From PALSA-1006 sp036171275 (GTDB taxonomy: Bacteria > Pseudomonadota > Gammaproteobacteria > Burkholderiales > Gallionellaceae): 55,003 nucleotides of DNA. The DNA lies in contig JAVHQT010000023.1 of NCBI GenBank assembly GCA_036171275.1, forward strand, positions 1 through 55,003, written 5' to 3'. This document shows, one piece after another, positions 1 to 8,024 of the stretch. Position 1 is the stretch's first letter. Each line of letters opens with the position of its first letter. Below the pieces are notes generated by a model that worked only from the letters and a program-made list of their open reading frames with translations, had not been told where the DNA came from and did not search any database. The position numbers were made by a program, and so were the translations under genes.

Positions 1-243
1 TGGTTAGATCGCGGCAAAGTAAAGTCGATCCGCTATCGTGGCCCAATCTATAAAGCGTTCTTGGCAGCATTTGTGGTGAGTTTTGTTGGCCTAGGTTGGT
101 TAGGTTTACTGCCCGCTACACCGACTTACACCGTCATATCGCGAATCTTGTCGGTTGTGTATTTTGCATTTTTCTTCTTGATGCCTTGGTACACCAAGAT
201 CGACAAGTGCAAGCCCGAACCTGATCGTGTAACGTCCAACTAA
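1..243 (+). CDS. petB: Cytochrome b of the bc1 complex, C-terminal part (5' end outside window)
   Basis: The frame is open from base 1, so only the last 80 codons are present. They encode two hydrophobic segments joined by the GLLPATPTYT loop and end in LMPWYTKID...KPEPDRV, the usual end of proteobacterial cytochrome b. In the complex this subunit carries both b hemes and the quinone sites in the inner membrane and passes electrons from ubiquinol to the Rieske protein and cytochrome c1. The heme-binding helices lie upstream of the window. petC follows after 19 bases, the standard petABC order, which supports the call. Confidence 0.93.
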   Translation, partial: WLDRGKVKSIRYRGPIYKAFLAAFVVSFVGLGWLGLLPATPTYTVISRILSVVYFAFFFLMPWYTKIDKCKPEPDRVTSN

Positions 244-262
244 TCAAGAAAGGTTCGTTAAC

Positions 263-991
263 ATGAATGCAATTAAAAAACTAGGGATGCTGGTACTTCT
301 GATGGTGGTACCGGTTTTGGCATCGGCCAGTGCAGAAGTTCATCTGGACAAAGCACCGATCAATCTAAAAGACCAAGCCTCTTTGCAACGCGGAGCTAAG
401 CTATTCACGTCTCAGTGTCTAGCTTGTCATGCTGCAGCCTATATGCGGTATAACCGATTGACCGACATTGGCATGACTGAAGAGCAAATCAAAAAAGACT
501 TGGCTCTGCCTGAAGACGTGAAAATTGGCTCAACTATGCAAGCGGCGATGGATTCAAACTCAGCGAAACTGGCTTACGGCGTTGCGCCGCCAGACTTGAG
601 CGTGATTTCTCGTTCACGGAGTCCAGACTGGCTTTACACTTACCTGCGTAGCTTCTACCTCGACACCTCGCGTCCAAGCGGATGGAATAACAAGACCTTC
701 CCTAACGTTGCCATGCCGTTTATTCTGTCCAGTTTGCAAGGTGAGCAAGTCTTGGAAGTTGAAACTCATGATGGCCATACCACTCGCAATCTGGTGTTGA
801 AAACGCCAGGTTCGATGAGTACAGCTGAATATGACGCAACGATAGCGGATCTAACCAACTATCTAGTGTTTATGGGTGAGCCTGCGATTTTAGTACGCCA
901 TCAAATTGGATGGTATGTCTTGGCTTTCCTGTCACTGTTATTGGTTTTGGTGTACAGCCTTAAGAAAGAAATTTGGAAAGATATTCACTGA
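263..991 (+). CDS. petC: Cytochrome c1
   Basis: This 242-residue protein is the heme c subunit of ubiquinol:cytochrome c oxidoreductase and is exposed to the periplasm. It has a signal peptide (about residues 1-24, ending SASA), one heme site CLACH at 52-56, and Met151 in NVAMPF as the likely sixth ligand. A single C-terminal membrane anchor (about 216-233) is followed by a basic tail. Length and motif order are normal. The ATG is preceded by AAAGG. It is co-transcribed with petB, and a strong intrinsic terminator follows within 60 bases. Confidence 0.96.
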   Translation: MNAIKKLGMLVLLMVVPVLASASAEVHLDKAPINLKDQASLQRGAKLFTSQCLACHAAAYMRYNRLTDIGMTEEQIKKDLALPEDVKIGSTMQAAMDSNSAKLAYGVAPPDLSVISRSRSPDWLYTYLRSFYLDTSRPSGWNNKTFPNVAMPFILSSLQGEQVLEVETHDGHTTRNLVLKTPGSMSTAEYDATIADLTNYLVFMGEPAILVRHQIGWYVLAFLSLLLVLVYSLKKEIWKDIH

Positions 992-1025
992 GTACAATCA
1001 ATCTAAATTAAACTAGTGACCGTTC

Positions 1026-1059
1026 CGGCGGAGCTTCAAGCTCCGCCGTTTGGTTTTTT
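1026..1059 (+). terminator. Intrinsic terminator after petC
   Basis: A near-perfect GC-rich hairpin (CGGCGGAGCTT / AAGCTCCGCCG around a short loop) is followed by a T-rich tract. It ends the petABC transcript. Confidence 0.9.
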
Positions 1060-1267
1060 AATAACCGTCAAATATTGCCTGAAACAAAATGATTGGCATT
1101 GATAGGAGTGTTACTTTGGCCGCATTTTTCGAAAATACTGGGAGCGACTGCTTTTCCCGTTTTATGATTTCCACTTCGTTATTGACAACCTTACCGGTAA
1201 CCATAACGACTAAATTGGTTGGCACCGCGATGACTCGCTGTGACCAAAAGATAGGTTGAGCCGCGCT

Positions 1268-1867
1268 ATGATGACACTGTATTCAGGAACAATTTGCCCT
1301 TACAGCCACAGCTGTCGAATTGTATTATTTGAAAAAGGAATGGATTTTCAGGTGATTGATGTTGATGTCTTTAACAAGCCTGAAGATTTAGTCGTCATTA
1401 ACCCATACAACAAAGTTCCGGTACTGGTTGAACGCGAATTAATTTTATACGAAGCCAATATTATCAATGAATATATTGATGAGCGTTTTCCGCACCCACA
1501 GCTGATGCCGCCAGACCCTGTTATGCGGGCACGGGCAAGATTATTTCTACACCGTTTTGAACAAGAATTATTTTGTCACATCGGGGCACTTGAAAGTGGC
1601 ATTAGCAAAACCGCTGATAAAGCCAGATTAGCGGTTGGCAACAATCTCACCCAAATCGCGCCCGTATTTACCAAACAAAAATATATGCTTGGCGATGAAT
1701 ATTCCATGCTGGATGTTGCAATCGCGCCCTTACTCTGGCGATTGGATCACTACGGCATTCAACTTGGCAAAGAGGCTGCGCCGCTGATGAAATATGCAGA
1801 ACGCTTATTTAGTCGTCCAGCTTACAGCGAGGCGATGACCCCTTCTGAAAAGGCAATGCGCAAGTGA
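1268..1867 (+). CDS. sspA: Stringent starvation protein A
   Basis: This glutathione-S-transferase-fold protein binds RNA polymerase and helps stationary-phase and acid-stress gene expression in related bacteria. The thioredoxin-like N-terminal half begins MMTLYSGTICPYSHSCRIVL and contains the NPYNKVPVL segment. The helical C-terminal half ends in a basic tail. The frame can be extended to a TTG at 1256, but ATG 1268 is preferred because AGGTTGAG lies 7 bases upstream. The last codons overlap the GTG start of sspB, which implies translational coupling. It sits directly after petBC, an arrangement seen in many gammaproteobacteria. Confidence 0.94.
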   Translation: MMTLYSGTICPYSHSCRIVLFEKGMDFQVIDVDVFNKPEDLVVINPYNKVPVLVERELILYEANIINEYIDERFPHPQLMPPDPVMRARARLFLHRFEQELFCHIGALESGISKTADKARLAVGNNLTQIAPVFTKQKYMLGDEYSMLDVAIAPLLWRLDHYGIQLGKEAAPLMKYAERLFSRPAYSEAMTPSEKAMRK

Positions 1868-2280
1868 GTGAATCATCCACCAAACCCTATCTCATTCGTG
1901 CCATTTACGATTGGTGCGCAGATAGTGGCTTAACCCCTTATTTGGCGGTGCAAGTGGATGAATACACTCAAGTTCCGCGGCACTTTGTCAAAGATGGGCG
2001 CATCGTGCTCAACATTGGCGCAGATGCCGTGCGCAATCTTGAACTAGGCAATGAAGATATTGTTTGTGGCGGTCGTTTTGGCGGTGTCGCCCACCAAATT
2101 ATTGTCCCTGTTTCTGCCGTCATCGGCATTTTCGCCAAAGAAAATGGCCAAGGCTTAGTATTTCAAGGGGCAGAATCAACCGCTTTACCCGCTAATACCA
2201 AGCCGCAACCAGCCACGGATGAGCCGCCGCCCAACTCGCCAAAACCGCCTGGACGGCCTAAACTCACCTTAGTTAAATAA
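1864..2280 (+). CDS. sspB: ClpXP adaptor protein SspB
   Basis: SspB delivers ssrA-tagged, ribosome-rescued polypeptides to ClpXP. The folded N-terminal domain (about residues 1-100) has the typical PYLIRAIYDWCADSGLTPY opening. A Pro-rich flexible linker follows, and the C-terminal GRPKLTLVK matches the short ClpX-binding tail known from E. coli SspB. The start is GTG, overlapping the TGA of sspA. Length (138 residues) is slightly below that of E. coli SspB. The hairpin at 2321-2353 ends the operon. Confidence 0.94.
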   Translation: MSESSTKPYLIRAIYDWCADSGLTPYLAVQVDEYTQVPRHFVKDGRIVLNIGADAVRNLELGNEDIVCGGRFGGVAHQIIVPVSAVIGIFAKENGQGLVFQGAESTALPANTKPQPATDEPPPNSPKPPGRPKLTLVK

Positions 2281-2293
2281 TCTCAATATATCG

Positions 2294-2306
2294 TAACATC
2301 TTGATT
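2294..2306 (-). promoter_or_regulatory. Intergenic motif AATCAAKNWSTTA (spacer GATG)
   Basis: An exact match on the minus strand, between sspB and the convergent rpoH, directly beside the bidirectional terminator. It fits the IHF consensus WATCAANNNNTTR. Confidence 0.4.
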
Positions 2307-2320
2307 TTATTGAATAAAAT

Positions 2321-2353
2321 AAAAGCGCCATTCAGTACCGACATGGCGCTTTT
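2321..2353. terminator. Bidirectional terminator between sspB and rpoH
   Basis: The arms AAAAGCGCCAT and ATGGCGCTTTT form an 11-bp perfect stem with A and T tracts on both flanks. It can serve the convergent sspB and rpoH transcripts. Confidence 0.88.
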
Positions 2354-2373
2354 ATTACTTTGCTGTGTAAAGG

Positions 2374-3228
2374 TTAATTCGCCGTCAATAAACCTTGCAT
2401 TTTACCCATTGCTTTTTGTTCAATTTGGCGGATTCTCTCAGCAGACACACCAAACTCTGCCGCCAAATCGTGCAAGGTTGCAGCTTCCTCATTCAGCCAT
2501 CTAGCCTGAATAATGCGACGACTGCGTTCATCTAAACCATTCAAAGCCCGCTTTAAACCACTCGTTTCAAGCGCTGCAAACTGAGCACGTTCCAACAATT
2601 GATCTGGCTCATTTTCAACATCAGCTGCCAAATAAGCGATGGGAGAAAAAGTATTTTCCTCATCCGCAGCATCCGGTTCTAATGCCAATTCATGATTACC
2701 AAAACGGGTTTCCATTTCCACGACATCCTGTTCGCTGACATTTAATTCGGTGGCAATGCGCGATACCTCTTGCGGGCGAAGCGTATCAAGACCTTTTCGC
2801 ATACTGCGCAAATTAAAGAACAGTTTCCGTTGTGATTTAGTCGTTGCGATTTTCACCATTCGCCAGTTACGCAGAATATATTCGTGAATTTCAGCCTTAA
2901 TCCAATGCAAGGCAAACGAAACCAGCCGCACGCCGCGCTCAGGATCAAAACGCTTAACCGCTTTCATTAAGCCAACATTCCCTTCTTGAATTAAATCGGC
3001 CTGCGGCAAGCCGTATCCGGCATAGCCACGAGCGACGCTGACTACGACGCGCAAATGCGACAAGACCAAAGAGCGCGCCGCCTCTAAATCGTTATCGCGC
3101 CGAAAACGAGTGGCTAAATCTAATTCATCCTCTGGCGTTAACATCGGAAAATTCCTCACCGAGGACATATACAAATCAATACTGCCAACCGCTGCCGGAA
3201 TGGGCAAAGCCAAATTTTGACTCATCAT
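2374..3228 (-). CDS. rpoH: RNA polymerase heat-shock sigma factor RpoH (sigma-32)
   Basis: This sigma factor directs polymerase to heat-shock promoters. Region 2 (about residues 52-125) includes the DLIQEGNVGLMKAVKRFDP core. The RpoH-box QRKLFFNLR at 133-141 separates it from other sigma-70 proteins. Region 4 has the helix-turn-helix LHDLAAEFGVSAERIRQIE near the C terminus. The 284-residue length is normal. The start ATGATG lies 5-6 bases after a strong AGGAGGT. A perfect 9-9-9 inverted repeat like the HrcA operator lies in the leader about 20 bases upstream of the start codon, so repression by HrcA in addition to the usual sigma-32 controls is likely. Confidence 0.96.
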   Translation of the reverse strand: MMSQNLALPIPAAVGSIDLYMSSVRNFPMLTPEDELDLATRFRRDNDLEAARSLVLSHLRVVVSVARGYAGYGLPQADLIQEGNVGLMKAVKRFDPERGVRLVSFALHWIKAEIHEYILRNWRMVKIATTKSQRKLFFNLRSMRKGLDTLRPQEVSRIATELNVSEQDVVEMETRFGNHELALEPDAADEENTFSPIAYLAADVENEPDQLLERAQFAALETSGLKRALNGLDERSRRIIQARWLNEEAATLHDLAAEFGVSAERIRQIEQKAMGKMQGLLTAN

Positions 3229-3249
3229 TTAATACCTCCTAGGTAAATT

Positions 3250-3276
3250 CTAGCACTCCCACTGCAAGAGTGCTAG
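3250..3276. promoter_or_regulatory. CIRCE-like HrcA operator upstream of rpoH
   Basis: The sequence CTAGCACTC-N9-GAGTGCTAG is a perfect inverted repeat with the exact 9-nt spacing of CIRCE (consensus TTAGCACTC-N9-GAGTGCTAA). It lies between the rpoH Shine-Dalgarno and any upstream promoter, and about 105 bases from hypC on the other side. Position favours control of rpoH. hrcA itself is not in the window. Confidence 0.8.
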
Positions 3277-3381
3277 CTTAATACTAGGCTTTCCTTCGGC
3301 TTTAAGGATTCCGCGCTTAATCTTGCAAGCGGACTGATTCTAAGGCAAACTCAATGCCATTCTGATATTCGAAAGACGCCA

Positions 3382-3603
3382 ATGTGCCTCGCTATTCCCG
3401 TCAAAATTATTGAACTTCTCCCCAACGACATGGCTCGTGTTGAACTCGATGGTATCTTTAAAAACATTTCGCTTTCACTCATTGAGGGCGCCAAACTGGG
3501 CGATTATGTGATTCTTCACGTTGGGTATGCCTTACAACTTCTGGATGCGGAGCAAGCAGCAGAAACACTAGCGCTATTTGCAGAAATGGAGCGTCAAACA
3601 TGA
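3382..3603 (+). CDS. hypC: Hydrogenase maturation chaperone HypC
   Basis: This 73-residue chaperone binds HypD and the hydrogenase large-subunit precursor while the Fe(CN)2CO group is built and inserted. It begins MCLAIPVKI; the Cys directly after the initiator Met is the essential ligand of the family. The fold is the small OB-like HupF/HypC domain. Its last codons overlap the ATG of hypD, so the two are translationally coupled, as their protein complex would suggest. Confidence 0.95.
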   Translation: MCLAIPVKIIELLPNDMARVELDGIFKNISLSLIEGAKLGDYVILHVGYALQLLDAEQAAETLALFAEMERQT

Positions 3604-4736
3604 AATATGTTGAAGAATATCGCGATTCATCGCTGGCACAAACGCTCGCCAATCGGATTATCGAGGCTGCAGACCCGCATAAAAGCTATCGGTTAATGGA
3701 ATTTTGTGGTGGTCATACTCATGCGTTATCGCGCTACGGACTGCTTAAATTACTGCCCGACAATGTTCAAATGATTCACGGGCCAGGCTGTCCAGTTTGC
3801 GTATTGCCAATCGGGAGAATTGATCTGGCGATTGAACTCGCTTTAGAAAAAAACGTGATTCTATGTAGCTATGGTGACTGCTTGCGCGTACCCGCTTCTA
3901 AGCAATTAACACTGTTAAAAGCCAAAGCACGGGGAGCAAATGTTCGCATGGTTTATTCTGCGCTAGACGCATTGAAAGTCGCCAGCGACAATCCCAGCCA
4001 GCAAGTCGTTTTCTTTGCGATTGGCTTCGAGACCACCACGCCGCCCACCGCCAGCATCATTAAACAAGCGCAAGAATCAGGACTCAGCAACTTCTCTGTT
4101 TTATGCAACCACGTCCTGACCTTACCGGCAATGGAAGCCATTTTATCCCACCCCAACGGCACAAAATTGCATGGGTTATTGGGGCCGGCACACGTTTCAA
4201 CCATCATTGGCAGCCAACCCTATCAAGCGATTAGCCACGCATTCAACATTCCGGTCGTGGTTTCAGGCTTTGAACCCTTGGATCTTTTGCAAAGCATTTT
4301 GATGCTAGTGCGCCAAATTAACCAAGGTCGCGCCGAAGTCGAAAACGAATTTATTCGCGCTGTCACCGTAAATGGCAACCAAAAAGCGCAAGCTTTGGTG
4401 GCAGAAGTCTTTGAATTAAGAGATTCTTTTGAATGGAGAGGCTTGGGCGCTTTGCCGCACTCTGGACTGCAACTACGCGCTGAATTTGCAGAATTTGATG
4501 CCGAAAAACGTTTCCCTAATTTAACCCATCGCAGTGTTGCGGATCACAAAGCCTGCGAATGCGCGGCAATTTTGCGTGGCGAAAAACGCCCCGAAGAATG
4601 CAAAATTTTTGGCACCGTCTGCACACCTGACAACCCGATTGGCTCGTGCATGGTGTCTTCTGAAGGCGCCTGCGCTGCGCATTACACCTACGGAAGAGGA
4701 AATTTTATTCCTAATAAAATCAATAACTTACACTAA
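3600..4736 (+). CDS. hypD: Hydrogenase iron-cyanide scaffold HypD
   Basis: HypD carries a 4Fe-4S cluster and holds the Fe(CN)2CO unit of NiFe hydrogenase during assembly with HypC and HypE. Visible motifs are FCGGHTHA (Cys36), the GPGCPVC segment (Cys64 and Cys67), GFETTTPPTA, and the C-terminal Cys-rich stretch with CECAAILRG, CKIFGTVC and GSCMVSSEGAC that binds the cluster. The 378-residue length is normal. The gene overlaps hypC by 4 bases. hypE does not follow directly: a 590-base gap with a decayed minus-strand gene interrupts the cluster. Confidence 0.96.
   Translation: MKYVEEYRDSSLAQTLANRIIEAADPHKSYRLMEFCGGHTHALSRYGLLKLLPDNVQMIHGPGCPVCVLPIGRIDLAIELALEKNVILCSYGDCLRVPASKQLTLLKAKARGANVRMVYSALDALKVASDNPSQQVVFFAIGFETTTPPTASIIKQAQESGLSNFSVLCNHVLTLPAMEAILSHPNGTKLHGLLGPAHVSTIIGSQPYQAISHAFNIPVVVSGFEPLDLLQSILMLVRQINQGRAEVENEFIRAVTVNGNQKAQALVAEVFELRDSFEWRGLGALPHSGLQLRAEFAEFDAEKRFPNLTHRSVADHKACECAAILRGEKRPEECKIFGTVCTPDNPIGSCMVSSEGACAAHYTYGRGNFIPNKINNLH
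4718..4730 (+). promoter_or_regulatory. Motif AATCAAKNWSTTA-like copy (spacer TAAC) at hypD 3' end
   Basis: An exact AATCAA-N4-TTA match overlapping the last codons of hypD. Confidence 0.3.
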
Positions 4737-5118
4737 ATTTTCAGTAACAGTCCAGCATCAAAGTACCAGGTTTTTTTAGCAAGCATCGCATCCAGTTGAC
4801 TAATTTGCATCGGTTTACCTCACAAATAACCTCGAAACGAATGACAGCCTTGGTCGGTTAATTGCGAACGCTGCGCTTCTGTTGCCAACCTTTCGGCAAT
4901 GATCTTTAAACCGAACGCCTCGGCCATGGTAATAATTGCTTGCACACTCGCCTTGTCTTGATGATCAGCGACCCAATCACGCACAAACGCACACATTCAG
5001 CATTCATCTAGTTCAGCACGCCAGCAACATGAATCAGCATAGGCATGGGCAACTTTGCAGCCAGCACCTGATAATGCAGTGCATTTTCTCGTTTCCTCTG
5101 TTCTGATTTTTTGCTCAT
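4733..5118 (-). pseudogene. Internally deleted EAL-domain (c-di-GMP phosphodiesterase) gene remnant
   Basis: Minus-strand translation of about 4740-4995 reads VRDWVADHQDKASVQAII, then GLKIIAERLATEAQRSQL and GCHSFRGYL-stop-GKPMQISQLDAML. This matches the C-terminal third of EAL domains (consensus FVRDL, GLKVIAEGVETEAQ, GYLFGKP), with a TGA at 4820-4822 where Phe is expected. Upstream, ATG 5118 opens a frame MSKKSEQRKRENALHYQVL ending at a stop near 5008, which looks like the N terminus of a sensor protein. The middle of the gene (rest of the sensor or GGDEF part and the EAL active site) is missing. It lies antisense between hypD and hypE and is non-functional as a phosphodiesterase. Confidence 0.75.
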
Positions 5119-5326
5119 TGCACCCTGAACGACGATGCTTTGGTCGATTCGAATTTTTTTTATGGTGTGAACCTACTCGGCTAAAATGACCTAGAAAAAA
5201 CCGATTACGCTGAATTTTTGCGGGGAGAAATAGTATGACAATGTTTCTTTTTTAGTCAGTCTATTTTATTGCACGCTAACCTGTCACAATTCAAAAGCGA
5301 ATTGCGCTCACCCCGAGATTAATGCC

Positions 5327-6382
5327 ATGTCAAAACCGAAAAAAACCTATCCCAACCCCTTAGATATTAAAGCTGGCTGTGTCGAAATGAACCACGGCAG
5401 CGGCGGGCGGGCTTCAGCGCAACTGATTGACACACTATTTCTCAGCGCCTTTAAGAACGACTATTTAGCACAAGGTAATGATGCCGCCGTGCTACCCCTA
5501 CCATCCGCCAACCAAAAACTGGTCATTTCCACTGATGCGCACGTGGTCTCGCCGCTTTTTTTCCCGGGTGGTGATATTGGTAGCCTAGCGGTGCATGGCA
5601 CGATCAACGATCTGGCCATGATGGGTGCACAACCCTTGTGGATGTCGGTCAGTTTTATTTTAGAAGAAGGCTTTGCGCTACGCGATTTACAGCGGATCGC
5701 GCAATCGATGGGGCAAGCCGCACGCGCCGCCGGCGTTCAGATTGTCACCGGCGATACCAAAGTCGTTGAAAGGGGCAAAGGCGATGGCGTTTATATTTCC
5801 AGCACCGGCATCGGTTGCGTCACGCCACCGATTTCTCCCGCCGGCAACCGCGCCATTCCTGGTGACTTGATTTTAGTTTCCGGCACACTAGGCGATCACG
5901 GCACCGCCATTATGTCGCAACGCGAAGGACTAACCTTTGATACCGCCATCGAATCAGACAGCAATGCTTTACATGAAATCGTCGCGCAATTATTTAGCAG
6001 CGGCGCTGACATTCACGTCTTGCGCGACCCCACCCGAGGTGGCCTGGCGACCAGTTTAAATGAAATTGCTCAACAATCCGCAGTCGGCATGATTTTGGAC
6101 GAAGCGACCATTCCGCTGCATCCCACCGTTGCCGCCGCCTGCGAATTTTTAGGGCTTGACCCGCTCTATATTGCCAATGAAGGCAAACTGATTGCAATCT
6201 GCGCGGCCGCCGATGCCGAAAAGTTACTCGTTGTTATGCGCGCCCACCCTTTAGGAAAATCGGCTGCCATCATTGGGGAAGTCATCGCCGACCCCTCGTG
6301 TTTTGTACAGATGAAAACAAAACTCGGTGGCAGCAGAATGGTGGATTGGCTGAATGGCGATCAATTACCTCGAATTTGCTAG
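5327..6382 (+). CDS. hypE: Hydrogenase maturation protein HypE
   Basis: HypE dehydrates the carbamoyl group placed by HypF on its C-terminal cysteine to a thiocyanate, supplying the cyanide ligands of the NiFe site. The 351-residue protein has the AIRS/PurM-like ATP-binding fold (NHGSGGRAS near the N terminus, STDAHVVSPLFFPGG, then GDTKVVERG) and ends exactly in PRIC, the modified tail. No strong ribosome site is visible. hypA, hypB and hypF and hydrogenase structural genes are not in this window. Confidence 0.96.
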   Translation: MSKPKKTYPNPLDIKAGCVEMNHGSGGRASAQLIDTLFLSAFKNDYLAQGNDAAVLPLPSANQKLVISTDAHVVSPLFFPGGDIGSLAVHGTINDLAMMGAQPLWMSVSFILEEGFALRDLQRIAQSMGQAARAAGVQIVTGDTKVVERGKGDGVYISSTGIGCVTPPISPAGNRAIPGDLILVSGTLGDHGTAIMSQREGLTFDTAIESDSNALHEIVAQLFSSGADIHVLRDPTRGGLATSLNEIAQQSAVGMILDEATIPLHPTVAAACEFLGLDPLYIANEGKLIAICAAADAEKLLVVMRAHPLGKSAAIIGEVIADPSCFVQMKTKLGGSRMVDWLNGDQLPRIC

Positions 6383-6528
6383 CACCAAAACAAAACACAA
6401 AATAACCAATATAATCATATAGTTACAAAAAAATACTTAGCTTAACCACGCCGAAAATTTGGGATAAGCTTTTTCAGCTTTCGGCTTCATGGTATCGTTC
6501 ACATCTCTACCTCATTGACTCGTTCAAA

Positions 6529-6825
6529 ATGCGTTATTTAGTTTGGATATTTCGGACTGCTTTATTTTTATTGGCCTTAGGCTTTGCGATTAAAAATGAC
6601 CAGCCAGTCGTGCTGAATTATTTCTTCGGTTACACTTGGAAAGCGTCTTTAGTTGTTGTTTTATTGAGCTTTTTTAGTGCAGGTGTGTTAATTGGCGTCT
6701 TGAGTATGTTCGCCAGCCTGTTTAGCCAACGTCGCGAATTAGCCCGCTTAAAGCGCGAAATCCAGCTCAATCAAAAACGGTCGAAAATCGACGTTTCCCA
6801 ACCCAACACAAACCTCACTCTCTAA
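6529..6825 (+). CDS. lapA: Lipopolysaccharide assembly protein A (LapA)
   Basis: This 98-residue inner-membrane protein has two hydrophobic segments (about residues 3-20 and 42-65) separated by the NDQPVVLNYFFGY loop that marks the LapA/DUF1049 family. A basic, coiled C-terminal tail (QRRELARLKREIQ) faces the cytoplasm. With LapB it acts in lipopolysaccharide assembly and LpxC turnover in E. coli. lapB begins 3 bases after the stop. In many gammaproteobacteria rpsA-ihfB precede lapA; here hypE does. Confidence 0.92.
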   Translation: MRYLVWIFRTALFLLALGFAIKNDQPVVLNYFFGYTWKASLVVVLLSFFSAGVLIGVLSMFASLFSQRRELARLKREIQLNQKRSKIDVSQPNTNLTL

Positions 6826-6828
6826 ATC

Positions 6829-7998
6829 ATGGAATTCCAACCTTGGATGCTGCTTGTATTCCCACTGTTTTTTGGCATGGGCTGGCTGGCTGCGCGCTTT
6901 GATGTCAAAGAACTCCTCGACGAATCGAGCAGCCTGCCCCGCTCCTATTTTGAAGGGCTCAACTTTCTACTCAACGAACAACAGGACGAAGCGATTGAAG
7001 CCTTTATCGAGGTGGTCAAAGTTGATCCGCAAACCATCGAATTACATTTCGCACTGGGCAGCTTATTTCGGCGACGCGGCGAAGTAAATCGCGCCATTCG
7101 AATGCACTTAAACCTAGTTGAGCGCGGCGATTTAAATGACGAACGCCGCCAGCAAGCGCTGTTTGAATTGGCCCAAGATTATTTAAAAGCCGGAATTTTT
7201 GATCGCGCTGAATCTACCTTTGCTACCCTACAAACCACACGTTATGAGAAAGAATCGCTGGATTTTTTACTGGAAATTTATCAAAAAGAAAAAGATTGGT
7301 TGCGAGCAATTGATATAAGCCAACGACTAACTGCGCTGACCGGTACGTCACACGGCACGGAAACTGCTTTTTTTTATTGTGAACTCGCCGCCAACGAAAT
7401 CGCAAATCAAGCACCCGACGCTGCAAAAGTGCATTTAGAACTGGCGCTCAGCTCCAACCCGCGCAGCGTTCGCGCCAGCACGTTGATGGGTGACCTTGCC
7501 TTTGCCGCTCAAAATTTCAAACACGCCATCACCGTTTGGAAAAATATTGAGCAGCAAGACCCGCAATATCTACCTTTAATCGCCGAACGTTTGCTGACCG
7601 CCTACAAAAATAATAACCAATATAATCAAGGTGTTACGCTTATAGAACATTACCTGTCACACTACCCCTGCTTAGAACTCATGAACGTCTTGTTTAACGC
7701 CGTTTTAGAAAGAGACGGAAACGAATCGGCCTACAAAGTTGTCCGCAATGAACTAAAACGCAACCCAACTTTGCTCGGACTGGATAAATTACTCGAAGCA
7801 ACACTGCTGGATGTCCGGCTTGAACACCGCGCCGATGTCGAACTGGTGAAAAATTTAGTTTATCAACGCACTCGCAGCTTAGCCATGTACCGTTGCAAAC
7901 AATGCGGCTTTAAAGCACGGAATTTTTATTGGCATTGCCCTGCTTGCTCCGGCTGGGAAACCTACTCGCCGCGTCGCACCGAAGAAGTTGGCGGATAA
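6829..7998 (+). CDS. lapB: Lipopolysaccharide assembly protein B (LapB/YciM)
   Basis: The 389-residue protein has an N-terminal membrane anchor, an array of TPR helices through most of its length, and a C-terminal rubredoxin-like metal knuckle (CKQCGFKARNFYWHCPACSGW, coded near 7891-7955). That order is diagnostic of LapB, which in E. coli links LPS export to FtsH-mediated LpxC degradation. It is in one operon with lapA and pyrF, as in E. coli. The ATG follows the lapA stop closely. Confidence 0.95.
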   Translation: MEFQPWMLLVFPLFFGMGWLAARFDVKELLDESSSLPRSYFEGLNFLLNEQQDEAIEAFIEVVKVDPQTIELHFALGSLFRRRGEVNRAIRMHLNLVERGDLNDERRQQALFELAQDYLKAGIFDRAESTFATLQTTRYEKESLDFLLEIYQKEKDWLRAIDISQRLTALTGTSHGTETAFFYCELAANEIANQAPDAAKVHLELALSSNPRSVRASTLMGDLAFAAQNFKHAITVWKNIEQQDPQYLPLIAERLLTAYKNNNQYNQGVTLIEHYLSHYPCLELMNVLFNAVLERDGNESAYKVVRNELKRNPTLLGLDKLLEATLLDVRLEHRADVELVKNLVYQRTRSLAMYRCKQCGFKARNFYWHCPACSGWETYSPRRTEEVGG

Positions 7999-8024
7999 AA
8001 TCAACAATTTTGAAAGCTCTCAAC

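Noticed and set aside
5231..5256. Tiny frame MTMFLF with a good ribosome site upstream of hypE
   Set aside because: Too short to support as a leader peptide, and not followed by an attenuator structure.
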